Source of the DNA: an uncultured Rhodospirillales bacterium
Lineage (GTDB): Bacteria; Pseudomonadota; Alphaproteobacteria; CACIAM-22H2
Length of the DNA stretch: 64,000 nucleotides
Assembly (NCBI GenBank): GCA_937926175.1
Contig: CALANV010000014.1
Span: 1 to 64,000 of the forward strand
Direction: 5' to 3'
Part shown: positions 8,410-17,549 of the stretch, in pieces
Numbering within the stretch: the first letter of the stretch is position 1
Layout of the letters: each line of letters opens with the position of its first letter
The notes under the pieces: model-generated
What the model was told of the DNA's origin: nothing
The model's database searches: none
The model's input: only the letters and a program-made list of their open reading frames with translations
Translations under genes and position numbers: made by a program

Positions 8410-9182
8410 ACTTTCTCGCAACGATCGGCCGCATCTTCATCGCCTTTCTCGAGGTGAACGGGCGCATCGCGCTCTTCGCCGGCGAGGCTGTCTCGCACTG
8501 CGTGCGCCCGCCGTGGTACCCGAAGATGATCGTCCGGCAGATGATCGATATCGGGTACTTCTCGCTGCCCGTGGTGGGGCTCACCGCCCTGTTCACCGGG
8601 ATGGTCCTGGCGTTGCAGAGCTATACCGGGTTCGCCCGGTTCTCGGCCGAGAGCGCGGTTGCAACCGTCGTCGTCCTGTCGATGACCCGCGAGCTCGGTC
8701 CCGTCATTGCGGGTCTGATGGTCGCCGGGCGCATCGGCGCCTCGATGGCGGCGGAGATCGGAACGATGCGCGTGACCGAGCAGATCGATGCTCTGACCAC
8801 GCTCTCGACGAATCCGTTCAAGTATCTGGTCGCCCCGCGCCTGATTGCCGGTTTGACGATGCTGCCGCTGCTCGTGCTCGTCGCGGACATCATCGGCGTA
8901 TTCGGCGGCTATCTCGTCGGCGTCTACAAGCTGAACTTCAATCCGGCCGCTTATCTCAAGCAGACCGTGGATTATCTCGAGTTGATGGACGTGGTCTCGG
9001 GCCTGGTGAAGGCGGCAGCGTTCGGGTTCCTTGTATCACTCATGGGCTGCTTCCACGGCTACTACAGCCAAGGCGGCGCACAGGGAGTCGGCCGGGCAAC
9101 GACCAATGCCGTGGTGTCGGCGTCGATCCTGATCCTGATCTTCAACTACGCCATCACCGAGATCTTCTTCGCAACGCGATGA
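8406..9182 (+). CDS. mlaE: MlaE-family ABC lipid-transport permease
   Basis: 258-residue inner-membrane permease of the MlaE/YrbE family, with five or so membrane segments. Family sequences are visible: GMVLALQSY, LTRELGP-like MTRELGPVIAGLMVAGRIGA, and EIGTMRVTEQIDAL. In other bacteria MlaE pairs with the MlaF ATPase and an MCE protein (MlaD) to move phospholipids between membranes. Here the ATPase follows with a three-base overlap, but no MCE gene is present within this run. It overlaps alr by four bases. Confidence 0.9.
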   Translation: MNFLATIGRIFIAFLEVNGRIALFAGEAVSHCVRPPWYPKMIVRQMIDIGYFSLPVVGLTALFTGMVLALQSYTGFARFSAESAVATVVVLSMTRELGPVIAGLMVAGRIGASMAAEIGTMRVTEQIDALTTLSTNPFKYLVAPRLIAGLTMLPLLVLVADIIGVFGGYLVGVYKLNFNPAAYLKQTVDYLELMDVVSGLVKAAAFGFLVSLMGCFHGYYSQGGAQGVGRATTNAVVSASILILIFNYAITEIFFATR

Positions 9183-9952
9183 GCCGCATGCCGAAGATAT
9201 CGATCCGCGGCCTCAAGAAGTCGTTCGGGCCGAAGGTCGTGCTCGACGGCGTCGACCTCGACGTCGGCGTTGCCGAATCGGTCGTCGTGATCGGCGGCTC
9301 GGGCACCGGTAAGTCCGTCCTTCTCAAATGCATACTCGGGCTCCTGACGCCTGATGAAGGGAGCATCCGCATCGACGGTCAGGAAGTCGTCGGACTAAGG
9401 GGGGCCGAACGGGAGGCGGTGAACCGCAAGTTCGGCATGCTGTTCCAAGGCGCCGCCCTTTTCGACTCGCTGACAGTGTGGGAGAATGTCGCGTTCGGTC
9501 TATTGACCGCGGGCGACATGAGTCGCCGCGAAGCGCGGGAAATCGCGATCCGCAACCTGGCTGCCGTGGGTCTTCAGCCCGAGGTCGCCGACCTGTATCC
9601 GGCGGAACTCTCAGGCGGCATGAAGAAGCGCGTCGGCCTTGCGCGGGCGATCGCGACGCGCCCCGAAATCGTCTTTTTCGACGAGCCGACGACGGGTCTC
9701 GACCCGATCATGGCGGACGTGATCAACGACTTGATCTGTCAGTGCGTGAAGGAACTCGGTGCAACGGCGTTGTCGATCACGCACGACATGGTAAGCGCGC
9801 GCAAGATCGCCCATCGCATCGCGATGCTTTACGGAGGTAAGATCATTTGGCAAGGGCCCGCCAGTCAGATCGACAACTCCGGAAATCCGTACGTGGACCA
9901 GTTCATTCACGGCCGGGCCGAAGGACCGATCCAGATGGAGGTGCGCGCGTGA
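9179..9952 (+). CDS. mlaF: MlaF-family ABC transporter ATP-binding protein
   Basis: 257-residue ATPase. Walker A is GGSGTGKSVLLKC, the signature is LSGGMKKRVGLARA, and Walker B is EIVFFDEPTTGLDP followed by the switch histidine in SITHDM. LSGGM with a following lysine pair is characteristic of MlaF rather than of generic importers. The ATG at 9179 overlaps the mlaE stop; an in-frame ATG at 9188 is possible. It would power MlaE in phospholipid traffic to or from the outer membrane. It ends 48 bases before radA. Confidence 0.92.
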   Translation: MSRMPKISIRGLKKSFGPKVVLDGVDLDVGVAESVVVIGGSGTGKSVLLKCILGLLTPDEGSIRIDGQEVVGLRGAEREAVNRKFGMLFQGAALFDSLTVWENVAFGLLTAGDMSRREAREIAIRNLAAVGLQPEVADLYPAELSGGMKKRVGLARAIATRPEIVFFDEPTTGLDPIMADVINDLICQCVKELGATALSITHDMVSARKIAHRIAMLYGGKIIWQGPASQIDNSGNPYVDQFIHGRAEGPIQMEVRA

Positions 9953-10000
9953 GCACCCCCCGCTCCTGTCCCTCTGCCCGCGCAGCGAGGTTCCTGGAGC

Positions 10001-11419
10001 ATGGCTAAACGGGACAGCCGGTATGTATGCCAGGAGTGCGGCGCCGTCCACGCCAAATGGATGGGTAAATGCGAAGCCTGCGGCGCCTGGAATACGATCA
10101 TCGAAGAAGCCGTCGCGGCGCCGGCACCGAAGGGTATCGGCTCCAAACCCGGAACGCGCATCACATTTCACCAGCTGCGCGGCAGCGGCGACCATACCCC
10201 GCGCCGCATCACGGGAATTGCTGAATTCGACCGTGTGCTGGGCGGCGGCCTCGTCGTCGGGTCTGCGGTCCTGGTCGGTGGCGACCCTGGTATCGGCAAG
10301 TCCACCCTCCTGCTGCAGGTCACTGCGGCGCTGTCGAACCTGGCGTCGGTTGCATACATTTCCGGCGAGGAAGCGATCGACCAGGTCCGTATGCGGGCCG
10401 CACGCCTGGGGCTTGCCGACGCGCAAGTCGCTCTCGCCTCGGCAACGAACCTGCGCGACATACTCGCCAGCCTCGATGCGCCGGACGCGCCAGCGATCGT
10501 CGTCGTCGACTCCATCCAGACCATGTACATCGACACGCTGGACTCGGCACCGGGTACAGTGGCTCAGGTCCGCGCCTGCGCCGGAGAGCTCATCCGGCTC
10601 GCCAAGCGGCGGGGCGTCACGGTCATCCTCGTCGGCCATGTCACCAAGGAAGGCCTGATCGCCGGCCCGCGGGTGCTGGAGCACATGGTCGACACCGTTC
10701 TCTATTTCGAAGGCGAGCGCGGACACCAGTTCCGCATCCTACGGTCGGTCAAGAACCGCTTCGGACCGACGGACGAAATCGGCGTCTTCGAAATGACCGA
10801 TGCAGGCTTGGTCGAGGTCGCGAACCCTTCGGCACTGTTCCTTGCCGATCGGCACGGCGAGGTGAGCGGCGCCGCCGTCTTCGCCGGTATGGAGGGGACC
10901 CGTCCGGTCCTCGTCGAGGTTCAGGCGCTGGTCGGACCGGCGGGCTTCGGCACGCCCCGGCGTGCCGTGGTCGGTTGGGATTCCGGGCGACTTGCCATGG
11001 TGCTCGCGGTCCTCGAGACACGCTGCGGCCTTGCATTCGGCGCCAGCGATGTCTACCTGAACGTCGCGGGCGGCTTGCGCATTACCGAGCCCGCTGCCGA
11101 TCTGGCCGTGGCGGCGGCGCTCGTCTCCTCGCTTACGGGTCAGCCCGTCCCAGAGGAAACCGTCGTTTTCGGCGAGATCGGACTGTCGGGCGAGGTACGC
11201 CCGGTCGGACAGCTGGAGGCGCGCCTTAAGGAGGCGGCAAAGCTTGGTTTCAGCAAGGCCCTCATCCCGCCGCGCCGGCGCGCAGGACGCGGCACCGGCG
11301 ACCGTGACGGAACGATCGAAACGCGGGAGATTGCCCGGCTCGGCGATCTCGTCGCGCTGTTCGGAGGATCGGCACGGCGCATCGACCGCCGGGACCGCCA
11401 ACCGGCACGGCTGGATTAG
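10001..11419 (+). CDS. radA: DNA repair protein RadA
   Basis: 472-residue RecA-related recombination helicase that processes branched DNA intermediates. A four-cysteine zinc finger (C10, C13, C24, C27) opens the protein. Walker A is GDPGIGKSTL with K100, the RadA-specific motif KNRFG spans 251-255, and the C-terminal third is the Lon-protease-like domain (DLAVAAALVSSLTGQPVP region). Length is standard. A 24-base gap separates it from cvpA, and radA-cvpA-purF is a conserved order. Confidence 0.97.
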   Translation: MAKRDSRYVCQECGAVHAKWMGKCEACGAWNTIIEEAVAAPAPKGIGSKPGTRITFHQLRGSGDHTPRRITGIAEFDRVLGGGLVVGSAVLVGGDPGIGKSTLLLQVTAALSNLASVAYISGEEAIDQVRMRAARLGLADAQVALASATNLRDILASLDAPDAPAIVVVDSIQTMYIDTLDSAPGTVAQVRACAGELIRLAKRRGVTVILVGHVTKEGLIAGPRVLEHMVDTVLYFEGERGHQFRILRSVKNRFGPTDEIGVFEMTDAGLVEVANPSALFLADRHGEVSGAAVFAGMEGTRPVLVEVQALVGPAGFGTPRRAVVGWDSGRLAMVLAVLETRCGLAFGASDVYLNVAGGLRITEPAADLAVAAALVSSLTGQPVPEETVVFGEIGLSGEVRPVGQLEARLKEAAKLGFSKALIPPRRRAGRGTGDRDGTIETREIARLGDLVALFGGSARRIDRRDRQPARLD

Positions 11420-11443
11420 GCCCGAACTCGAAGTGCCAGATCG

Positions 11444-12127
11444 ATGAATGCCGCCGACCTCATCGTCATTGCCGTCCTCCTGGTGTCCGGACTCATCGCG
11501 CTCATGCGGGGCTTCATCCGGGAGGTCCTGTCGCTCGCGGGATGGGTCGGTGCCGCATTCGTGACGCTGTGGAGTTTCGCCTATGCCCGCCCCTATGCGC
11601 GCGACCTGATCTCCCATCCGGTTCTTGCCGATATCGCGGCCGGCGTCTCCCTGTTCGTGATCAGCCTGGTCCTGTTTTCCGTCGTCAGCAATGCCGTTGG
11701 TAATCTGGTGCGCGGCAGCGGCCTCAATGCGCTGGACCGAACGCTCGGCTTCGTGTTCGGGCTGGCCCGCGGCCTCGTTGTCATGGGCCTGATCTATCTT
11801 GCAATGGTTCTGTGGATGTTTCCCGCGCCGGCCGACCGGCCGATCTGGATCCGGGAAGCACGCACGTTGCCGCTTGTCGAGGCGACGGCCGATCTCCTGC
11901 GAAATCTCGCGCCGCCCGAGTTCCGTGGACGCGCCCACATGGCCGAAGACGAGGTCGACCGGAAGATCCGCCAAGCTCGGGACGCGCAGCGCGCGCTCGA
12001 AGCGCTCGGCATCCCGACCGTTAATACGCCTGCATCCCAATCCGAAACCGGCTATAAATCCGACGTCCGCCGGGATCTGGAACGATTGATCCAGAACGCC
12101 GAACCGCAAGGCCAGAAGAACCGATGA
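11444..12127 (+). CDS. cvpA: CvpA-family membrane protein
   Basis: 227 residues with four predicted membrane segments in the first 125 residues, starting MNAADLIVIAVLLVSGLIAL and including the CvpA sequence RGFIREVLSLAGWVGA. The cytoplasmic tail after about 130 is charged. CvpA was named for colicin V production in E. coli; its molecular role is still unclear, with links to envelope stress. The stop overlaps the purF ATG (ATGA), the classic cvpA-purF coupling. Confidence 0.92.
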   Translation: MNAADLIVIAVLLVSGLIALMRGFIREVLSLAGWVGAAFVTLWSFAYARPYARDLISHPVLADIAAGVSLFVISLVLFSVVSNAVGNLVRGSGLNALDRTLGFVFGLARGLVVMGLIYLAMVLWMFPAPADRPIWIREARTLPLVEATADLLRNLAPPEFRGRAHMAEDEVDRKIRQARDAQRALEALGIPTVNTPASQSETGYKSDVRRDLERLIQNAEPQGQKNR

Positions 12128-13587
12128 TGGCCGGAGCCGAACAGATGATGACGACCAATCCGCTCGACGACGACAAGCTCCGCGAGGAATGCGGAATTTT
12201 CGGCGTCTATGGGCACAAGGACGCCGCCGCTCTCACGGCGCTCGGTCTGCACGCCCTGCAGCACCGCGGGCAGGAGGCGACGGGCATCGTGACCTGCGAT
12301 GGTGTCCAGTTCCATTCGCATCGCGGTCTCGGGCACGTCGGCGACAACTTCGGCTCGGAGGCCGTCATGTCGCGACTTAAAGGCGCGATGGCGATCGGCC
12401 ACAATCGTTACGCGACGACAGGCGACACGATCCTGCGCAACGTGCAACCGTTGTTCGCGGAGTTCGACTTCGGCGGCTTTGCGCTCGGTCACAACGGCAA
12501 CCTGACGAATGCGCGTCATCTACGCCGCCTGCTCGTGAAGAAGGGCTGCCTGTTCCAGTCGACGACCGATACCGAGGTGATCGTCCATCTGATGGCGATG
12601 GCCGGTGGCGAGGTAATCGATCGGCTGATCCAGGCACTGCGGCAGGTCGAAGGCGCCTACTCTCTCGTTGCCCTCACCAAGGAATGCGTCATCGGCGTTC
12701 GTGACCCGCTCGGCGTGCGGCCGCTCGTTCTGGGGCGTCTCGACGACGCGTGGATCCTCGCCTCCGAGACCTGCGCCTTCGATATCATCGGTGCCGAGTA
12801 TGTTCGCGACGTCGAGCCGGGCGAGGTCGTTGTTCTCGAGTCGACCGGATTGCGCTCGATCAAGCCCTTTGCCAAGACGCCGCCGCGTTTCTGCGTGTTC
12901 GAGTTCATCTATTTTGCCCGACCGGATTCCGTTATCGACGGAACATCCGTGTACGAGGCCCGCAAACGCATCGGTGCGGAGCTTGCGCGGGAGAGCCCGG
13001 TTCCTGCCGACATCGTCGTTCCGGTTCCAGATTCGGGCGTGCCGGCGGCACTCGGTTACGCTGCCGAGGCCGGGATTCCGTTCGAACTCGGCATCATCCG
13101 AAATCACTATGTCGGGCGCACGTTCATCGAACCCGCCGATCACATCCGGCACCTCGGGGTGAAACTGAAGCACAACGCCAATCGTGCCAATCTTTCCGGC
13201 AAGCGTGTGGTCCTGGTCGATGACTCGATCGTGCGCGGCACGACGTCGAAGAAGATCGTCGAGATGGTGCGTAACGCCGGCGCGACCGAGGTCCACATGC
13301 GCATTTCCAGCCCACCGACGACCCATTCGTGCTTCTATGGCATCGATACGCCCGAGCGTGACAAGCTTCTCGCGTTTCAGTACAGCATCGAGGAAATGGC
13401 GCGCTTCATCGGCGTCGACTCGCTTGCCTTCGTGTCGATCGACGGGCTGTATCGGGCGATGGGCCTGACGAAGCGGGATCCGGCCATGCCCCGGTTCTGC
13501 GACGCCTGCTTCACCGGGGACTATCCGATTGCGCTGACCGACGCCGAGGGCAAGAGCCCTCAGCTGTCGCTTCTCGAGATCGCATAG
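12124..13587 (+). CDS. purF: Amidophosphoribosyltransferase (PurF), iron-sulfur type
   Basis: 487-residue enzyme for the first step of purine synthesis (PRPP plus glutamine to phosphoribosylamine). The N-terminal nucleophile is C23 in EECGIFGVYG, so a 22-residue propeptide must be removed. The glutaminase domain shows HALQHRGQEATGI, and the PRPP loop is VVLVDDSIVRGTTSKKI. Cysteines at C257, C403, C459 and C462 fit the [4Fe-4S] ligands of the Bacillus-type enzyme, unlike the cluster-free E. coli protein. Translation is coupled to cvpA by ATGA. Confidence 0.97.
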   Translation: MMAGAEQMMTTNPLDDDKLREECGIFGVYGHKDAAALTALGLHALQHRGQEATGIVTCDGVQFHSHRGLGHVGDNFGSEAVMSRLKGAMAIGHNRYATTGDTILRNVQPLFAEFDFGGFALGHNGNLTNARHLRRLLVKKGCLFQSTTDTEVIVHLMAMAGGEVIDRLIQALRQVEGAYSLVALTKECVIGVRDPLGVRPLVLGRLDDAWILASETCAFDIIGAEYVRDVEPGEVVVLESTGLRSIKPFAKTPPRFCVFEFIYFARPDSVIDGTSVYEARKRIGAELARESPVPADIVVPVPDSGVPAALGYAAEAGIPFELGIIRNHYVGRTFIEPADHIRHLGVKLKHNANRANLSGKRVVLVDDSIVRGTTSKKIVEMVRNAGATEVHMRISSPPTTHSCFYGIDTPERDKLLAFQYSIEEMARFIGVDSLAFVSIDGLYRAMGLTKRDPAMPRFCDACFTGDYPIALTDAEGKSPQLSLLEIA

Positions 13588-13619
13588 CCGGCCGACGTCG
13601 GCGAAGGTTCACGGACCCG

Positions 13620-14078
13620 ATGCCGACGCGCGTCGGAAGCGTCTTGAGAAGCGTTGCCGACGGACTTGGCGCCGTCGTCGGCGCGGCGCTCTTGAGTCAG
13701 GCTCCGGAATTCACGCAGCAGTATATACAGCGGCTTGGAGGGCACCGGGACGAAGCAATGCAGTTCGTTGAGATGCTTCGGGCCCGGGGCGCCGCCGCGC
13801 CCGATGCCGTGCTCGCCGCGGCGCAAACCCGTCTCGAAACCCTCAACAATGCCCTCGAGGCCGTCCTTGGCGCAGAGGATCTTGTGCGCCCGCTTGCCCT
13901 GATTCGACATATCGAAGGCGAGATCGCGATCGCGACCATCGAGGCCTTCCGGCCGGCCGTTCCGCTGACGCCTGCGGGACTCGTCTATGCCGGGATTGGT
14001 CTGATACTTGGCCTCGTCCTGGTCAATGTCGTCTTCGCGCCAGTGAGCTGGTTCTGGAAAAGGCGGAAACACGCATGA
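13620..14078 (+). CDS. DUF2937-like small membrane protein
   Basis: 152 residues. The middle is amphipathic and helical (about 35-95) and is flanked by a weakly hydrophobic N-terminus and one clear C-terminal membrane helix around LTPAGLVYAGIGLILGLVLVN, followed by a basic end WKRRKHA. This layout fits the uncharacterised DUF2937 family, but I rely on general resemblance. It lies 32 bases after purF and overlaps the SDR gene by four bases, so it is probably the penultimate gene of the operon. No function can be proposed. Confidence 0.6.
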   Translation: MPTRVGSVLRSVADGLGAVVGAALLSQAPEFTQQYIQRLGGHRDEAMQFVEMLRARGAAAPDAVLAAAQTRLETLNNALEAVLGAEDLVRPLALIRHIEGEIAIATIEAFRPAVPLTPAGLVYAGIGLILGLVLVNVVFAPVSWFWKRRKHA

Positions 14079-14785
14079 CTGAAAAGAGATTGATCGGGCG
14101 CGTCGCGCTGATCACGGGGGCATCGCGCGGCATCGGCGCCGCCGTCGCAAAACGTTATGCTGCCGAAGGAGCGCACGTCGTCCTGATTGCCCGAACGGTA
14201 GGTGCCCTCGAGGAGATGGACGATCAGATCCGCGCGATTGGCGGTAGCGCAACGCTGGTCCCCCTCGACCTGCGAGAACTCGACCGCATCGACCCGCTCG
14301 GCCCCGCGCTCTACGAGCGGTTCGGGAAACTCGACATCCTGGTGGCCAATGCGGGACTTCTGGGAACGCTTGGACCGCTTGCCCATCACGATGCCAAACT
14401 TTGGGACGATGTAATGACGGTCAACGTGACCGCGAACTGGCGCCTGATCCGGACTCTCGAGCCGCTTCTCCGCCGGTCCGATGCCGGGCGGGCAATCTTC
14501 GTAACATCAGGGGCGGCACAGAAGACGCAGGCCTACTGGGGCGCCTATGCGACCTCAAAGGCCGCGCTCAATGCGATGGTCCTGACCTGGGCCGCGGAAC
14601 TTGCGAAGACGAACATACGGGTAAACCTTCTCAGCCCCGGTCCGCTCCGCACGAAAATGCGGGCACAGGCCTTTCCCGGCGAGAATCCGGAAACCCTCCG
14701 CCCGCCGGAAGCGATTACCGAATCGTTCGTCGACCTCGCCTCACCGACATGCACCAGGCACGGCGAGATCGTCCGCGGCTATTAA
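14075..14785 (+). CDS. SDR-family oxidoreductase
   Basis: 236-residue short-chain dehydrogenase/reductase. The cofactor glycine motif is TGASRGIG (14-21), the structural motif LVANAG follows the fourth strand, and the catalytic pair is Y158-x-x-x-K162 in YATSKAALN, with an upstream serine in VTSGAAQ. The absence of an acidic residue after the second strand (VVLIARTVG) favours NADPH. Substrate is unknown. It is the last plus-strand gene of this run and converges on der with 22 bases between stops. Confidence 0.88.
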   Translation: MTEKRLIGRVALITGASRGIGAAVAKRYAAEGAHVVLIARTVGALEEMDDQIRAIGGSATLVPLDLRELDRIDPLGPALYERFGKLDILVANAGLLGTLGPLAHHDAKLWDDVMTVNVTANWRLIRTLEPLLRRSDAGRAIFVTSGAAQKTQAYWGAYATSKAALNAMVLTWAAELAKTNIRVNLLSPGPLRTKMRAQAFPGENPETLRPPEAITESFVDLASPTCTRHGEIVRGY

Positions 14786-14807
14786 GCCGCCGGCCTCATT
14801 CGGCATC

Positions 14808-16187
14808 CTACTCCTGCTCCACGTAGGGGTTCTTCGTCTGCCGCAACTGAAACCGAATGACGACGCCGTCGAGCCCGAACGTCTCCCGGAGGCTGTTCGT
14901 CAGATAACGCATGTAGTCGTCCGGCAGCGTCGTCAGCCTTGCGCCGAAGATCGCGAATGTCGGCGGCCTCGTCGTGACCTGCTTCATGAACCGCAGGCGC
15001 GGCCGCCGCCCGTCGACGAGCGGCGGCGGGTGGCTCGCCGTCACGCCTTCGAGCCACTGGTTGAGCTTCGACGTGGGCAGACGCTTGTTCCAAACCTCGT
15101 AGGTGGCGACGATCGCCTTGATCAGGTCATCAAGCTTGCGTCCGTGAAGCGCGGACAGCGTGACGAAAGAGATGCCCCGGACCTGCGGCAGCGACGTCTC
15201 GAGTCGATCGCGCAGGCGCCGCAATGCCGCTCGCGGATCCTCGATCAGATCCCATTTGTTGACGGCAATGACGAGCGCACGCCCCTCCTCGGTCACGAGC
15301 CGCGCAATCGTCAGGTCCTGTTTTTCGAGCATGAGCGTGGCATCGAGAACCAGGACGACGACCTGTGCCTCTCGGATCGCCCGCAGCGTATCCGATACCG
15401 AAAGCCGCTCAAGCCGATCCTCCACCCGGGATTTGCGCCGCAACCCTGCCGTATCGATGAGCCTGAATGCCCGCCCGTGCCACGTCCAAGGGATCTCGAT
15501 CGCATCCCGGGTGATGCCGGGCTCGGGTCCGGTCAGGAGCCGATCCTCGCCTAGCAATCGGTTGACCAGGGTCGACTTGCCGACATTCGGCCGTCCGACG
15601 ATTGCGACCCGGATCGGCCGTTCCGGCTCGGTCTCGTCGACCTCTTGCCCGCCGCCCGTCTCAGCCGCGGTATCCTCTGTAATGAACGCCTCGGCCGGCG
15701 CCTTGGCCCTCAGCAACGCATGGAGATCCGCCATACCCTCGCCATGCTCGGCCGAGATCGCGACAGGCTCACCGAAACCGAGGGCGTACGCCTCTCCCAG
15801 TCCCGCAAGCGCCGCGCGACTTTCGCATTTGTTCGCGACCAGGATGACGTCGCGGCCAAGACGCCGAAGCCATCTGGCGAAATGCTCGTCGAGGGCCGTT
15901 ACCCCCGCACGGGCATCGATCACGAACAGGACGACGTCGGCGCTACGGACGACCCGTTCGGTCTGGGCCCGCATCCGGGCCTCAAGGGTTGCCTGCGCGG
16001 CTGCCTCCAGCCCTGCCGTATCGATCACGTCCAGACGCAGGTCGCCGAGTTGACCTTCGCCGACACGCCAGTCCCGGGTCAGGCCCGGGGTGTCATCGAC
16101 GAGCGCTGCGCGCCGTCCGACGAGACGGTTATAAAGCGTGGACTTGCCGACGTTGGGGCGTCCGACGATCGCGACGGTGAACGGCAT
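14808..16187 (-). CDS. der: Ribosome biogenesis GTPase Der (EngA)
   Basis: 459-residue double-GTPase needed for 50S subunit assembly. Both G domains are complete: GRPNVGKSTLYN (8-19) with DTPGLTRDWR, and a second GRPNVGKSTLVN after residue 195 with a GITRD switch and NKWDLIED (NKxD). The C-terminal KH-like domain begins near KLDDLIKAIVATYEVWN and ends NPYVEQE. It lies 12 bases downstream of the bamB-like gene on the same strand, an arrangement shared with E. coli (yfgM-bamB-der). Confidence 0.97.
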   Translation of the reverse strand: MPFTVAIVGRPNVGKSTLYNRLVGRRAALVDDTPGLTRDWRVGEGQLGDLRLDVIDTAGLEAAAQATLEARMRAQTERVVRSADVVLFVIDARAGVTALDEHFARWLRRLGRDVILVANKCESRAALAGLGEAYALGFGEPVAISAEHGEGMADLHALLRAKAPAEAFITEDTAAETGGGQEVDETEPERPIRVAIVGRPNVGKSTLVNRLLGEDRLLTGPEPGITRDAIEIPWTWHGRAFRLIDTAGLRRKSRVEDRLERLSVSDTLRAIREAQVVVLVLDATLMLEKQDLTIARLVTEEGRALVIAVNKWDLIEDPRAALRRLRDRLETSLPQVRGISFVTLSALHGRKLDDLIKAIVATYEVWNKRLPTSKLNQWLEGVTASHPPPLVDGRRPRLRFMKQVTTRPPTFAIFGARLTTLPDDYMRYLTNSLRETFGLDGVVIRFQLRQTKNPYVEQE

Positions 16188-16199
16188 GGATCGTAATCA

Positions 16200-17549
16200 T
16201 TAACGCAACGCCACCAGATCCGCGCCATCGGTCAGGACATAAACGGTGCGGTTCGCCACGACCGGCGCGACGAAGACCGGGCCGGGCAACTGTATGTGGC
16301 TCGTGATCTCACCGGTCAAAGGTGACATCAGGATGCCCTCCCCCTCGGAGCTGGCCAGAAAGAGCCGCGAGCCGACAAGGATCGGGCCCGTCCACACGAT
16401 GCGGCCGCGCCGTGCCTCCTCGTCCCGGAACTGCTTGAGCTGCGTGGCCCAGCGGACACGGCCGTCGCGGCGGCTGAGGCACACGACGACGTTGTCGACC
16501 GAGGTCATAAAGATGAATGCGCCGGCAACCCACGGCGTATAAAGGCTGCCGATATTCTGGTCCCAGATCCGGCCGCCGGATCGAAGATCGATCGACACGA
16601 TACGGTCGGCGTTGCTCGCCGCGATCACCTGCCCGCGGTCGATGACCGGCAGTCCACGGATATCGGCGAGCGACGATACCGGATCGGCGCGCAGCGCACT
16701 GGCCAACGAATCCGACCAGAGGACCCGCCCGTTGTCCACGCGCAAGGCGAACAGCTCGCCAGACGAAAACGCCGCGACCGTAATGTTGCCCTCGAGCGCC
16801 GGGCTCGCGCCGCCGTAGAATCCGGCCGTCTCGCTGATCCCGCTATGCGTCCACAGACGCCGGCCCGTGGCGGCATCGAGGGCGTGGATCTGATTGTCGA
16901 TCGTGATCGCGAAGACTCTTCCGCCGCCGACCGTCGGGCCTGCCCGCATCGGCGCGGTCAATGTCTGCCGCCAGAGTTCCTTGGCCCCGTCGGCTTCGAG
17001 CGCGATGACCTGCGCGTAGCCCGTGGTCACGTACACGCGCCCTTGGTCGAAGGCGACGCCACCGCCGACGCCCCCATCTCTCTCGTCTTCGGGCGCCACG
17101 TCGAACGTCCAGAGCCTGCGGCCGCTCGCGGCATCGACGGCGGTCAGCTGGGTTCCGGCATCCATCACATAGACCTGGCCCTCGGCGACGACCGGCGGAG
17201 AAGCGATCCGGCCCGACCGGCTCGTCCCAGCGCCAATTCCCGTCCGCCACACGATCGTGAGGCCATCGTCGGTCTCACCGGCCAGATGCTCCATCGCGTG
17301 GTTCGGGATGCCGCCGGGTTGCGGCCATGCCGCGTTTTCGACCGGCGCCGGCAGGCGAACCGCCAGTTCGGCTAGAGCCGGATCAGGCTCGATGGTCCGA
17401 TCCTGAATCATGACGCTCAGGCGCTCGCCGGGAAGGGGCTGTTCCGTGTCCGCGCCGAACCAGCCTCCTTCGCACCCGGAAACCAGGGCGGCGACGAGCA
17501 GAACCGCCAGCGACGACGTACGCTGCATCCGCATGATCTCGTCCGTCAT
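16200..17549 (-). CDS. bamB: BamB-type outer-membrane assembly lipoprotein with PQQ-like beta-propeller
   Basis: 449 residues. A short signal segment ends in the lipobox LVSGC (cysteine near 26), so the mature protein should be lipid-anchored. The rest is built of repeated PQQ-like blades of the form G-x-x-L/Y-A-L-D-A-x-T/S-G-R-x-L-W (for example ALDAATGRRLWTHSG and AVDAASGRRLWTFDV). BamB assists BamA in inserting beta-barrel proteins. Position between the TPR protein and der supports this. The start could also be the ATG at 17534 or 17528, which shortens the region before the hydrophobic core. Confidence 0.88.
   Translation of the reverse strand: MTDEIMRMQRTSSLAVLLVAALVSGCEGGWFGADTEQPLPGERLSVMIQDRTIEPDPALAELAVRLPAPVENAAWPQPGGIPNHAMEHLAGETDDGLTIVWRTGIGAGTSRSGRIASPPVVAEGQVYVMDAGTQLTAVDAASGRRLWTFDVAPEDERDGGVGGGVAFDQGRVYVTTGYAQVIALEADGAKELWRQTLTAPMRAGPTVGGGRVFAITIDNQIHALDAATGRRLWTHSGISETAGFYGGASPALEGNITVAAFSSGELFALRVDNGRVLWSDSLASALRADPVSSLADIRGLPVIDRGQVIAASNADRIVSIDLRSGGRIWDQNIGSLYTPWVAGAFIFMTSVDNVVVCLSRRDGRVRWATQLKQFRDEEARRGRIVWTGPILVGSRLFLASSEGEGILMSPLTGEITSHIQLPGPVFVAPVVANRTVYVLTDGADLVALR

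Noticed and set aside
13591..13602. Perfect palindrome GCCGACGTCGGC just after purF
   Set aside because: It is short and GC-rich, leaves at most a four-base stem as a hairpin, has no T-run, and downstream genes appear co-transcribed, so it is not called a terminator or operator.
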